A stretch of 64,000 bases of DNA, taken from positions 1-64,000 of the forward strand of contig NZ_FPBJ01000011.1 in assembly GCF_900116635.1 (NCBI RefSeq). Direction: 5' to 3'. This DNA is from Xenorhabdus koppenhoeferi (GTDB lineage: Bacteria > Pseudomonadota > Gammaproteobacteria > Enterobacterales > Enterobacteriaceae). The position numbers and the translations under genes were made by a program. The stretch's first letter is position 1, and every line of letters starts with the position of its first letter. Positions 34,900 to 43,204 of this stretch are shown here, piece after piece. The notes beneath the pieces are model-generated. The model was not told the DNA's origin and did not search any database. It saw only the letters and a list, made by a program, of their open reading frames with translations.

Positions 34900-36339
34900 A
34901 TGATAAGAAAACCGGGACTGCTGATCGCGGGCGGGCTGGCACTCGTTACCGCTCAGGTTCAGGCATCAGAACGGTCGGTTTCCTTACCGGCTGTTACTCA
35001 CAGTGCACTGGGGTATGGTGCACAGAGCAGCGGGGCAGTCTCCGATACGCTGTTCTATACCCTCGGTGGCGGCTCGGTGATTTCTGAGCCGGCCAGTCGC
35101 GCGGGGTCAACCAGGCTGGCCGGGCTGGAACTCGGCTGGAGTTCGGATTTGATGTGCGGCAATTTTGACCTGAAAACCACGGTTAGTAACCAGCTCAACG
35201 GTATCACGGCGGGCATGAAAAATCTGATGAGCGAAGTCATTCAGGGCGCCACCGGGGCGGTCGCCAGTCTCCCCGCCATGATAATCCAGCGGGCCAATCC
35301 GGGGCTGTATGACATGCTGACCAACGGCGTGTTACAGGCCAATGTTGCGTTCGACAAAGCCCAGTTCAACTGCCAGAACATGGCCAGAAAGATGGGGAAT
35401 TTTGCGCAAAACAACAAATGGACGCAGTCTGCGGCGATGCAGGAATACAAGACACAAGTTAACAGCGGGGATGCTGACGCGGTGCGGGCCAATAATGCCG
35501 GCACCAAAGCCACCGGGACGGGCGGGCATCCGTGGATTGGCGGCCGGAAGCAGGGCGGTAAAGGGCAGAGTGCCATTCGTCCGACCCGTGATTTAGCCAG
35601 TGCCGGGTTTAATATGATGAACCATCAGCCGGTACTGAGCACCGCCGCTATCCGGCATCAGGATTGCAGCGGCAGCAGCTGCACCAAATTCAGCAGTGCG
35701 CGTGAGGCAGCAGAAGTGGTTGTCAACGTGCTGGGTGACCGTGCAATCCGTACTTGTGCCAACGCGGCGGAGTGCATCAGCGGCGGCGAGGCGCACCAAC
35801 CGGGCGCGACGGTTGCCGGCACGGGTTTTGCACCGATGCTGGAAGCACAGACTCAGGCCAATATGGAACAGCTGGTGAAGCTGGTCAACGGGACGGAAAA
35901 ACCGACGGCGCCAAATCTGGCCAAACTGAAAACCGGCAGCCTGACCGTTACCCGGGGCGTGATCCAGGCATTGCAACGTGATCCGGACAATGCCGCGCTG
36001 ACAGCCCGTCTGGCGGGTGAACTGGCGATGGCAGAGACCACGGAGACGGCATTGCTGATGCGCCGGATGCTTATGACCGGCATGTCCGAACCCAATGCCG
36101 CCGCGCAGGCCGAAGCCCTGAACGAAGGCGAACGGCGGATTGCAGCGCTGGACAGGGAAATCACTGCCCTGAAAAATGAAATGACATTGAAACGCGAACT
36201 GGCACACAACGCCATCCTGACCATTATTGAGCGGGAAAACCACCGGATTGAAACACATCCGCAGAAACACGTGACGGAAAGCAGTGATAAGCGTTTCTAT
36301 CAACTGGAAAATCCGGCAAACCGGGCGACGGGAAGGTAA
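34900..36339 (+). CDS. ICE protein, TIGR03755 family (TraH-like)
   Basis: This 479-residue protein has a signal peptide (PGLLIAGGLALVTAQVQAS). A GGGSVISEPASRAGSTRL segment follows, then LMCGNFDLKTTVSNQLNGIT and NCQNMARKMG, and a helical C-terminus with a coiled coil around residues 410-455. It fits TIGR03755, which plays the part of TraH-like periplasmic assembly proteins. It begins 12 bp after the TraU-like gene. The frame is open throughout. Confidence 0.85.
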   Translation: MIRKPGLLIAGGLALVTAQVQASERSVSLPAVTHSALGYGAQSSGAVSDTLFYTLGGGSVISEPASRAGSTRLAGLELGWSSDLMCGNFDLKTTVSNQLNGITAGMKNLMSEVIQGATGAVASLPAMIIQRANPGLYDMLTNGVLQANVAFDKAQFNCQNMARKMGNFAQNNKWTQSAAMQEYKTQVNSGDADAVRANNAGTKATGTGGHPWIGGRKQGGKGQSAIRPTRDLASAGFNMMNHQPVLSTAAIRHQDCSGSSCTKFSSAREAAEVVVNVLGDRAIRTCANAAECISGGEAHQPGATVAGTGFAPMLEAQTQANMEQLVKLVNGTEKPTAPNLAKLKTGSLTVTRGVIQALQRDPDNAALTARLAGELAMAETTETALLMRRMLMTGMSEPNAAAQAEALNEGERRIAALDREITALKNEMTLKRELAHNAILTIIERENHRIETHPQKHVTESSDKRFYQLENPANRATGR

Positions 36340-36342
36340 GTG

Positions 36343-36687
36343 ATGGCCGGTAACGCAAAAGCATCGTCCAGGCTGAAAAAAGGCGCTGGCATCGCTCTGG
36401 CGATTGCGGCAGTGATAATCCTTACGTTGCTGACGGGCTGGGCGGGGATGCGCTATCCCGAATACCTGTCCGCCTTTCGTCACGGGATGGAAAACCATCA
36501 ATCGCTGTGGCTGGTCTGGCGGTTAAGCCTTTATGCGCTGTTGGGCTGGGGCAGCCGGAAGATTTTTCAGGCAACGCAACACGAACCCGCGTACCGGGCA
36601 CCGTTGATCCGTATGATGACGGCCAGCCTGCTGTTTATCCTGCTGTGTGAATACGCCCTGTCAGGCAGCATGGGGGGCACCGCATGA
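36343..36687 (+). CDS. Small membrane protein in the transfer operon
   Basis: A 114-residue protein with three membrane helices: GIALAIAAVIILTLLTGWAG, WLVWRLSLYALLGWG and MTASLLFILLCEYALS. It sits between the TIGR03755 and TraG-like genes; ATG 36343 is preferred over the adjoining GTG because GGAAGG is then 6 bases away. I do not recognise a named family; a channel accessory role follows only from its place. Its stop overlaps the next start (ATGA). Confidence 0.7.
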   Translation: MAGNAKASSRLKKGAGIALAIAAVIILTLLTGWAGMRYPEYLSAFRHGMENHQSLWLVWRLSLYALLGWGSRKIFQATQHEPAYRAPLIRMMTASLLFILLCEYALSGSMGGTA

Positions 36688-38198
36688 CAACAAACAGTTA
36701 TCTGGAATACTTTCTGACCCTGCTCGGCTGGGTGGTGAATAATGGCCTGTGGCAGGTACTGATTACCACCGGGCTGTTTACCGTGCCGTTGTTGTTCAAA
36801 ATCATGGCCCTGTGGCTGAAAATCCGTGAAGACAGCGTGGAAGAGGGCAATGCGGGGCTCCGGTCGCTCTCCCGTCTCGAAAATACCCTGTATGGGGCGT
36901 TCTTTGTCATGATCGCCTGTTGCGTCCCGCTGGTTCAGGTGAGCCTCAGTACCCTGCAATATGACCCGTCCCGGTCTAAGGCCTGCGGCACCTGGACGCC
37001 GAAATCACCGCAGGAAACGGGATATGCGCCGGTGATTTCCAGTCTGGGCGAACACACGGCCGCTGTACCAGTCTGGTGGGCGGTGGTGCACCGGTTATCG
37101 AAAGGGCTGACGCAGGCGGCGGTCGCGTCAGTGCCCTGCCGGCCGGATTTGCGGCAACTGCGTTTTGAGGTGCAGCACACCCGTATTGCCAATGCCGCAC
37201 TGGCAGCGGAATTGCAGGATTTTACCCACGATTGCTATGCCCTGGCGCTTTATCAGTGGAAACAACGCGATCAGGGGCAAACCGGTGATCCCGTGGTGCT
37301 GAAGGATATCGACTGGCTGGGGAGTCAGACGTTCCTGTCGGGGGATTACACTACGCTGCAATCACGCACACCCCGGGCGCATTTCCCGTGGATAGAGAGC
37401 CGGGACAGCGGCTGGCCGAATACCGGGCGGGGCGGCTATCCCACCTGTAAAGCCTGGTGGTCAGCCCCGCAAACCGGACTGGAAGCCCGGGTACTGGCAC
37501 AGGCCGATCCGGGGCTGTGGCTGCGTTTGTCGGCGGCCCTGAAAATGCTGGGCAAGGGAAGCCGTGAATATAAAGCGGCGGTGATCCGTCGTCTGGTCAG
37601 TCCGGTCAACCTGACGGTATCGCAGGAGGGGTATGTCTACGCGGGTTATGGCGGTAATGCTGATTTTACCGTCTGGGATGGCTCTAACCGGGTCGGGGCC
37701 TCTGCGGGGGTGATGTTGGGTGGCCTGCTTGCGTACCCGATGCTGGATGCCGTGCGGCAGGCGCTGCCGATGATGCAGGCCGTTCTCCTGATGGCCCTGT
37801 ATATCCTGCTGCCGTTGATCCTGCTGTTGGCTGCCTATGAATTTAAGACCGTCCTGACGCTGACGTTTGTGATTTTTGCGCTGAATTTTCTCACCTTCTG
37901 GTGGGAGCTGGCCCGCTGGCTGGACAGCTTTCTGCTGGATGCGCTGTACGGTTCAGACACCCACAGCCTGTTTAATCTGGCCGGGTTGCAGAACACCTCG
38001 GATGATCTCATTATGGCGCTGGTGATGGGGATGCTGTTTATTGTCCTGCCGATGGTCTGGCTGGGCGCACTAGCCTGGGCGGGGGTGCGGATGGGTGATA
38101 TCAGTGGCATGATGAACCAGGGCGTGGGGCAGGTCAGGCAGTCAGCTGGCATGTTCGGGCAGATAGTGATGCAGAAGATGATGTCTGGGAAAAAATAG
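36684..38198 (+). CDS. TraG-like conjugal transfer membrane protein (N-terminal TraG domain)
   Basis: The 504-residue inner-membrane protein has helices near the N-terminus (LEYFLTLLGWVVNNGLW, ITTGLFTVPLLFKIM, GAFFVMIACCVPLV), a periplasmic loop with several Cys, and a C-terminal helix group (LLMALYILLPLILLLAAYEF, and DLIMALVMGMLFIVLPMVW). This is the TraG_N architecture of MPF-G elements, involved in mating-pair stabilisation. It closes transfer block 2; the RiPP cluster follows after 235 bp. Confidence 0.85.
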   Translation: MTTNSYLEYFLTLLGWVVNNGLWQVLITTGLFTVPLLFKIMALWLKIREDSVEEGNAGLRSLSRLENTLYGAFFVMIACCVPLVQVSLSTLQYDPSRSKACGTWTPKSPQETGYAPVISSLGEHTAAVPVWWAVVHRLSKGLTQAAVASVPCRPDLRQLRFEVQHTRIANAALAAELQDFTHDCYALALYQWKQRDQGQTGDPVVLKDIDWLGSQTFLSGDYTTLQSRTPRAHFPWIESRDSGWPNTGRGGYPTCKAWWSAPQTGLEARVLAQADPGLWLRLSAALKMLGKGSREYKAAVIRRLVSPVNLTVSQEGYVYAGYGGNADFTVWDGSNRVGASAGVMLGGLLAYPMLDAVRQALPMMQAVLLMALYILLPLILLLAAYEFKTVLTLTFVIFALNFLTFWWELARWLDSFLLDALYGSDTHSLFNLAGLQNTSDDLIMALVMGMLFIVLPMVWLGALAWAGVRMGDISGMMNQGVGQVRQSAGMFGQIVMQKMMSGKK

Positions 38199-38350
38199 CC
38201 GAACGGAGCATTAAAGTGATAAAGAGTAGGGTAACTGTTCCCTGATTAATGTTACTCCGATGGCTCAATATGTCTGTTTTCAGTAATGTTAACTATCTGA
38301 TATGAAATTAAATATTATTAATTCCTCAATCTTAATTCATAGTCGGGTTT

Positions 38351-38401
38351 ATAGGGTTAATCATCATCTTCAACCCTTGGGTTCTGCATCGTTAACCCTA
38401 T
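38351..38401. terminator. Two-level hairpin between traG-like gene and convergent reductase
   Basis: ATAGGGTTAA 38351-38360 is a perfect complement of TTAACCCTAT 38392-38401. Within the 31-base interior, AACCC 38372-38376 pairs with GGGTT 38379-38383. The structure lies between convergent genes and could terminate from both sides, although T-runs are short. It is also near the junction of ICE backbone and RiPP cargo. Confidence 0.4.
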
Positions 38402-38433
38402 GGAAATAATGGATATGGGGGATTGAATTGTGA

Positions 38434-39249
38434 TCAGATATACTCTTCCGGGTATTCCATGATTTTCTTGTTTCGGTTAAGTGATGTTAGAAAAATCATG
38501 TCTCTTTCTGAGAGAGTGAAATCGAAAATATCTATGTTTTCTCTCAGCCTGTCTGCCACAGATGTTTTAGGTATGACACTGAGTCCGCGTTGTATATGCC
38601 ACCGAAGGATAATCTGAATGAGTGATTTGTTATAATTGCCTGCAATTAAGTTAAGTTTCAGCTGTTCCCATTTAGAAAGATCATTAGCCCATAATGGACT
38701 CCAGGACTGGACAGCGACTCCTATTTCAGATAGTTGAGTCACTGTACTTATTTGCTGATGGCGGATATGTATTTCTATCTGATTAATGACGGGTAAATAC
38801 GATGTGGCGTCGACAATAGTATTAATTTGCTCAATACTAAAGTTACTTACACCGATACTTTTTATGAGTCCAGCTTCTTTCAGGGTAATCATGTCTGTCC
38901 AGGCCTTAATATAATCTCCTGACTGAGTTGCAGGCCAGTGAATCAGATATAAATCAACATAATCCAATCCCAGTTCATCCAGGGTTTTCGATAACGAATG
39001 GATGACATTATAATGGCTGTCATTCCAGAGTTTTCCTGTAATGAAAAACTCTTTTCGGGGTATCGGCGTACTTCGCAAAAAGTGCCCAATATGACTTTGA
39101 TTACCATATAGTGATGCAGTATCTATCAAGCGGTATCCTGCTTCTGATGCAGAATGTAAAATATCATGAATACGATATTCATCTATCTGGTAGGTTCCCA
39201 GCCCAAGGGTAGGCATTTTGTTTCCATCATTAAAAGTGATGAACTTCAT
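38434..39249 (-). CDS. Aldo/keto reductase
   Basis: A 271-residue AKR of the (alpha/beta)8 type. The catalytic tetrad is visible: Asp in RLIDTASLYGN, the Tyr of that segment, Lys in FITGKLWND and His in YLIHWP. GVSNFS and SVIPKTSVADRLREN (NADPH site) follow. Family members reduce carbonyls with NADPH in the cytosol. It is transcribed away from the RiPP precursor and shares its 337-bp promoter region, so it may be a tailoring or detoxifying enzyme of that cluster. Its substrate is unknown; coincidence cannot be excluded. Confidence 0.85.
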   Translation of the reverse strand: MKFITFNDGNKMPTLGLGTYQIDEYRIHDILHSASEAGYRLIDTASLYGNQSHIGHFLRSTPIPRKEFFITGKLWNDSHYNVIHSLSKTLDELGLDYVDLYLIHWPATQSGDYIKAWTDMITLKEAGLIKSIGVSNFSIEQINTIVDATSYLPVINQIEIHIRHQQISTVTQLSEIGVAVQSWSPLWANDLSKWEQLKLNLIAGNYNKSLIQIILRWHIQRGLSVIPKTSVADRLRENIDIFDFTLSERDMIFLTSLNRNKKIMEYPEEYI

Positions 39250-39586
39250 AAAGTATACTCCGATTCAGTTGAATTATTTCTTTAAAAATAAACGATAAAT
39301 TTATAAAATTTGGCCGCAACTTATAATTAAATAACCATCTATTTTCATTAACCTTCCATGAAGATATTAATAAAAATATAAGGCTGTTGAGTTAATAATA
39401 ATTAAAAAATATTCTATTTCTCTTGTGTTAATTATTTTTTATAGCTAAAAAATATAATAAATCACTTTATTTAACAGAGGATATAAGTTAATTATTTATA
39501 TGAAATCTGATTTATAATGTTTATTTTCTGTTTAATTTTTTGAGAAGATTATTCAAACAATGATAAGTTTAAGTTGGAGGTTTTCA
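39250..39586 (+). promoter_or_regulatory. Divergent AT-rich promoter region of the RiPP cluster
   Basis: This 337-bp region is very AT-rich. A perfect -10 box TATAAT lies at 39513-39518 on the plus strand, about 70 bases before the precursor start, with only weak -35 candidates (TTAATT at 39488-39493). TTGGAGG at 39574-39580 is a strong ribosome binding site 6 bases before the precursor ATG. The combination of strong -10 and weak -35 suggests activator control. Confidence 0.5.
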
Positions 39587-39781
39587 ATGAAAAATAATCT
39601 TAATCCACAGTTTAATAGGGTAGGCAATGACTCAATGGCATGGCCTCGTCATGTAACTGTAACACCAGCACTCCAGTCAGTAAACAGCCAGTCTATGGCA
39701 TGGCCCCGTCACACCACACCAGCTTTGACTAAAGTTGAAAACTCAGCGATGGCCTGGCCTCGTCATAAAATGACAGACTGA
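39587..39781 (+). CDS. RiPP precursor peptide with three MAWPRH cores
   Basis: This 64-residue peptide is built of three near-repeats: NDSMAWPRHVTVTPAL, NSQSMAWPRHTTPAL and NSAMAWPRHK. The MAWPRH hexapeptide is at residues 17-22, 37-42 and 55-60, spaced by 20 and 18 residues, and the N-terminal 15 residues may be a leader. The start at 39587 is fixed by TTGGAGG; an in-frame ATG at 39560 lacks such a site. A radical SAM/SPASM gene follows after a stem-loop. Repeated cores beside such an enzyme are typical of RiPP precursors; Trp-Pro-Arg could be cross-linked (Trp to Arg side chain). That chemistry is an inference. Confidence 0.85.
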   Translation: MKNNLNPQFNRVGNDSMAWPRHVTVTPALQSVNSQSMAWPRHTTPALTKVENSAMAWPRHKMTD

Positions 39782-39827
39782 CCTTAGTTAAGTGAAAATA
39801 TAAAATCCGATAGTTTTTATTGTGGTT

Positions 39828-39863
39828 ATCCTGTGATTTATTGTTCTTCATAAATCACAGGAT
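39828..39863 (+). terminator. Strong stem-loop between precursor and radical SAM gene (attenuator)
   Basis: ATCCTGTGATTTAT 39828-39841 and its perfect 14-base complement 39850-39863 enclose an 8-base loop. It is followed by GTTTATCCC, not a long T-run, so it may act as a partial terminator or as a 3' shield that favours precursor mRNA over enzyme mRNA. Such spacing is common in peptide operons. Confidence 0.6.
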
Positions 39864-39890
39864 GTTTATCCCATTTGGATTGGTGAGGAA

Positions 39891-41090
39891 ATGATGAACC
39901 TGATTACTGATAACGATGAGCCTCTGTTTTCTTCACCTATTCACGTTGATTTTGATATGACAAATGCGTGTAATCTTGCATGCAGACATTGTCATGCTGC
40001 ATCAGGCAAAAGACAGGACAATGAACTGACTACGGCAGAAATAAAAAATATAATAAGTCAATTACATGAATCAGGTGTTATTGATTTAACCCTCGCTGGA
40101 GGAGAACCTTTTCTCAGGCCTGATATGTCTGAGATTTTGGCTCATGCGCAATCGTGTTTTGGTTTATATACCACTGTCGTCACTAACGGAACATTATTAA
40201 ACAAAAAAATAATAAAAACGTTAGCGAATGAGTGTCCAGACATAAGTTTTAACATCAGCATTGATGGTTCAACACCGGATTCACTTGATATATTGCGCCA
40301 CAGAAAAAACAGAGATCAAAAAAGAAGGGAGCTGTTGTTTTCACAGATAATTTCTGGCGCAGAATCCCTCTCTGCTACCGGCCTTTCGCTTGGTGTTAGT
40401 TTTGTTGTGAGTGGTATGAATGCTGATGAACTTGAGGGAGTATACAGGCTTGCTACCGAAGAATTGGGCGCAAAAAGTGTCACGGCTATTCGTTTTTTTC
40501 CGGCGGGCTATGGAAAGAATGCGCTCAATGAGTTAGAACTGAAGTATCAACAGTGGGAGTCAATGATACTTCATTTAACCCGAAACCATGATAATTTCCG
40601 AAAACTGACAATATCTGTCTCAGCCCCATGGGAAATTTATCTGCCATTAATCCGTAACGGATATTCACCACAGCAAATATGGGATATATGGGGATACCGT
40701 TCAACACTGACAGATCCAATGTATTCGTCCGTTTATCAGACTGCTGATCCCAGTGGCGTCGGAGACCTGAATATCAGTGGGAACGGAATGGTTTATCCTT
40801 CGGTTCTTATGTCAAGAAACGACACTGTCCTGTGTGGTAATTTGCGGGAACACTCTCTGACTGATATCTGGTATAACGCCGCTGCCCTGAAAAAATTAAG
40901 AAATATTAAAATTTCTGACATAGGTTCTCCGTGCACCACTTGTGAGATAGGTGAATTATGTGGTGCAGGATCTCGTTCTCGTGCACTTTCTATAACAGGT
41001 AATCTGAAAGGGTTGGATTTATGGTGCCCCATCATAGCTGAGAAAGATAACCGAAGGAGAACTGAGAATGTATTATTTACACAAAAATAA
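39891..41090 (+). CDS. Radical SAM/SPASM-type RiPP maturase
   Basis: The 399-residue enzyme has the radical SAM motif CNLACRHC (Cys 27, 31, 34) for a [4Fe-4S] cluster that cleaves S-adenosylmethionine, and TLAGGEPFLRPD as the GGE motif. The C-terminus has a Cys-rich SPASM-like region: CTTCEIGELCGAG and a last Cys near residue 379 (LWCP), for auxiliary clusters. Such enzymes install cross-links or epimers on peptide precursors, and the precursor is the gene just upstream. ATG 39891 or 39894 may start it, after GGTGAGG. Its stop lies inside the next gene by 23 bp, a coupling sign. Confidence 0.9.
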   Translation: MMNLITDNDEPLFSSPIHVDFDMTNACNLACRHCHAASGKRQDNELTTAEIKNIISQLHESGVIDLTLAGGEPFLRPDMSEILAHAQSCFGLYTTVVTNGTLLNKKIIKTLANECPDISFNISIDGSTPDSLDILRHRKNRDQKRRELLFSQIISGAESLSATGLSLGVSFVVSGMNADELEGVYRLATEELGAKSVTAIRFFPAGYGKNALNELELKYQQWESMILHLTRNHDNFRKLTISVSAPWEIYLPLIRNGYSPQQIWDIWGYRSTLTDPMYSSVYQTADPSGVGDLNISGNGMVYPSVLMSRNDTVLCGNLREHSLTDIWYNAAALKKLRNIKISDIGSPCTTCEIGELCGAGSRSRALSITGNLKGLDLWCPIIAEKDNRRRTENVLFTQK

Positions 41091-41373
41091 AAATACACTC
41101 AGAATTCTTCCGAGAAAAAAAGGGACTGAATTACGTTTTAATCAGAAAATATTTTTTGCCAATGAAGATCTGACAAAAATCATTGATTTTGTGATTAGTT
41201 CATCTGATATATCAAAACATGATTTTTTAGAAACCGGATTGTCAGAAGACATTATCCTTTGTGCTCTGGTCAGTCTTTCTGATGAAGGAATTTCTCCTGA
41301 AATATGGGGGGAAGTATGGGAAGGTAAAATCATAAAATACATTAACCTCCACTGTCAGAGGGAAAAAGAATGA
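41068..41373 (+). CDS. Small RRE/PqqD-like protein (tentative)
   Basis: A 101-residue protein starting MYYLHKNKNTLRILPRKKG after GAAGGAG. The pattern RILPRKKGTELRFNQKIF followed by helices (LTKIIDFVISS, IILCALVSLSDEGI) resembles a PqqD-type RiPP recognition element that holds the leader peptide for the radical SAM enzyme. The match is loose. It overlaps its neighbours on both sides (23 bp and 4 bp), and so is translated with them. If not an RRE it is a cluster-specific protein of unknown role. Confidence 0.6.
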   Translation: MYYLHKNKNTLRILPRKKGTELRFNQKIFFANEDLTKIIDFVISSSDISKHDFLETGLSEDIILCALVSLSDEGISPEIWGEVWEGKIIKYINLHCQREKE

Positions 41374-42248
41374 ACATTTTGAGTTATGTCGAAAGTTTGG
41401 GAGCAGGTCTGAATGCAGAATGGGAAAGTATAGACTTCAGCATCAGTGCTTTTCCTGAACTGGCCCATAATACTATTCTCAATAAAAGACCCGAGGAAGT
41501 TATTGATATCTACCAATTGACTGAGGATCTTCTTCAATATCCAGCCATTCCCAAACAACGCTTCAATCATGGTTCTCAGTTCGGTCAACCTCCTTTTACA
41601 TTATATGTTTCACCAGGACAGCGTTTTTTTATTGAAATGTATTTATGGTCTTCTGTTGATATGACCATCCATGATCATCCTTTTTCAGGCGCATTTTCAA
41701 TCTTTGAAGGCACCTGTAAACATGAAACCTTTACGTTTGAACGAACAGGAGGCTACGATACTCTTCAAACAGGGATTCTGAAATCTGAAACGAATGAATT
41801 GTTGTCTCGCGGGGATAGCCGCACTATCTTAAATGGTTCTCGTCTGATACATCGTAATCTCCACTTATCAAGACCAACAGTGACATTCATTATCAGAACT
41901 TATCGAGATCCTGGTTTCACCGGGATGATTTTTGAAGAGTCTGGCCTGGGTATTGTCCCTGATTTAGGTGTGAGTGAATCAAAATACCTTGATTATCTTG
42001 ACGGATTTATCCAACTTCATAATTATAGCCATGCCATCAAAATGATTAAGTTGCTGATGAATTCCAATGTCAGCCCTTATGCAAAGTTTCGCGCCATCGA
42101 AATGTATTTAGAGGATACCAGGCATTATCATGAAATTGATATGCTGGCTGATACTTTTTGTTCAGCGAATCCATTGATTCCTTTCCGAATACTGAAAGAC
42201 TCCTTTGAATTGCGAAAAAAACGCTATTTGTTAAGTGAGGCCAAATGA
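41370..42248 (+). CDS. Cupin-fold (cysteine-dioxygenase-like) protein
   Basis: This 292-residue protein has a central metal-cupin motif: MTIHDHPFSGAFSIFEG (His 101, His 103, Glu 113) and LIHRNLHLSRP (His 161), as in cysteine dioxygenase-like mononuclear iron enzymes. The C-terminal 90 residues are helical. In this cluster it may oxidise a side chain of the modified peptide; substrate is unknown. It is coupled by ATGA to both flanking genes. Alternatively it only binds a metal or sugar, since cupins are functionally diverse. Confidence 0.7.
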   Translation: MNILSYVESLGAGLNAEWESIDFSISAFPELAHNTILNKRPEEVIDIYQLTEDLLQYPAIPKQRFNHGSQFGQPPFTLYVSPGQRFFIEMYLWSSVDMTIHDHPFSGAFSIFEGTCKHETFTFERTGGYDTLQTGILKSETNELLSRGDSRTILNGSRLIHRNLHLSRPTVTFIIRTYRDPGFTGMIFEESGLGIVPDLGVSESKYLDYLDGFIQLHNYSHAIKMIKLLMNSNVSPYAKFRAIEMYLEDTRHYHEIDMLADTFCSANPLIPFRILKDSFELRKKRYLLSEAK

Positions 42249-43204
42249 TATCTTTAGCCGGAATTCTTGGGGTTTATAAAACATCATATCTTATTCGTGC
42301 CACTGATTCCCGAATTCAGGATGGGTTGCATTCCCAGGATTTTTTTGCCCTGCATTATCCTGTGAAAGGGCAGGAAATCGTTTCTGCGTCTATAGGCTAT
42401 AGCCTCAATGAAGGGGACCAAATTATCTCTACTTACCGCTGTCTCGGTGATCTTATTGCCGCCGGTGTCAGCCCATATGCTTATTTTGCTGAAATCATGG
42501 GAAAGGCAGACGGATTGTCAGGCGGTAAAGGAGGCTGCATGCATCTGAGCTCCCCCCTGCATGGCTTTCTTGCTACCACCGGGATTGTCGGTGGCGGACT
42601 CCCAATAGCCTGCGGAACGGCGCTTTCTATGAAGTTGTCCGGTTCAGGACATCTTGTTTTTGTGACGTTTGGGGACGGGGCCACCACTACAGGGGCATTT
42701 CATGAGGCGCTTAATATTGCCGGCTTGTGGGCTCTTCCCGTTCTATTTCTGTGTATAAATAACATGTATGCCTTGCACACAAAACTTAGCCGGATAACAA
42801 AGAATACGGTGCTGTATAAAAAGGCTGCAAATTACCAGATCCCTGCTACCTGTGTGAATGTGTCCGAGCCTACCAAAGTTATCGATCTGGTTTCAGATTT
42901 TGCTGAAAAGGTTAGAAAAGGTAAGGGGCCAGCGTTTATCGAAATTTTGGCTCCCAGGTTGCACGGACATATGGCCGGCAGTACCACCGATTACATGAAT
43001 CTGCCCTGTCAAGAGGAATTAAATAACGCAGATTCTCTGCTAATTCTCAGAAAGATTTTACTTTCTTTGACGAGCGGCCGGGAAACTGAGCTTCAGGTTT
43101 TCGAAAGAGAAACGGATGATTTTGTTAATCAGGTTTATCTGGATGCAATGATTGCTTCTCCGCCAGCTCCTGATGCATTATTAACTCAGATTACAGAGGC
43201 ATAG
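42245..43204 (+). CDS. Thiamine-diphosphate dehydrogenase E1 component, alpha subunit
   Basis: A 319-residue E1-alpha protein of the pyruvate/acetoin/branched-chain 2-oxoacid dehydrogenase family. The TPP motif GDGATTTGAFHEALNIAG ... CINN fits GDG-X(26-28)-NN. LSGGKGGCMHLS and STYRCLGDLIAAG are also canonical. With the beta subunit it decarboxylates a 2-oxoacid and passes on an acyl group. No E2 or E3 gene is nearby, so it may use other acceptors. Its presence inside a peptide operon (ATGA overlap) suggests acylation or ketol formation on the RiPP; this is inferred. Confidence 0.9.
   Translation: MISLAGILGVYKTSYLIRATDSRIQDGLHSQDFFALHYPVKGQEIVSASIGYSLNEGDQIISTYRCLGDLIAAGVSPYAYFAEIMGKADGLSGGKGGCMHLSSPLHGFLATTGIVGGGLPIACGTALSMKLSGSGHLVFVTFGDGATTTGAFHEALNIAGLWALPVLFLCINNMYALHTKLSRITKNTVLYKKAANYQIPATCVNVSEPTKVIDLVSDFAEKVRKGKGPAFIEILAPRLHGHMAGSTTDYMNLPCQEELNNADSLLILRKILLSLTSGRETELQVFERETDDFVNQVYLDAMIASPPAPDALLTQITEA

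Noticed and set aside
39560-39586. Nine-residue N-terminal extension of the RiPP precursor
   Set aside because: The ATG at 39560 has no Shine-Dalgarno, whereas TTGGAGG lies 6 bases before the ATG at 39587.
39587-41090. Assignment to a named cyclophane RiPP class
   Set aside because: The maturase and Trp-Pro-Arg motif are suggestive, but no class-specific signature could be confirmed by eye, and the neighbouring E1 and cupin genes are atypical.
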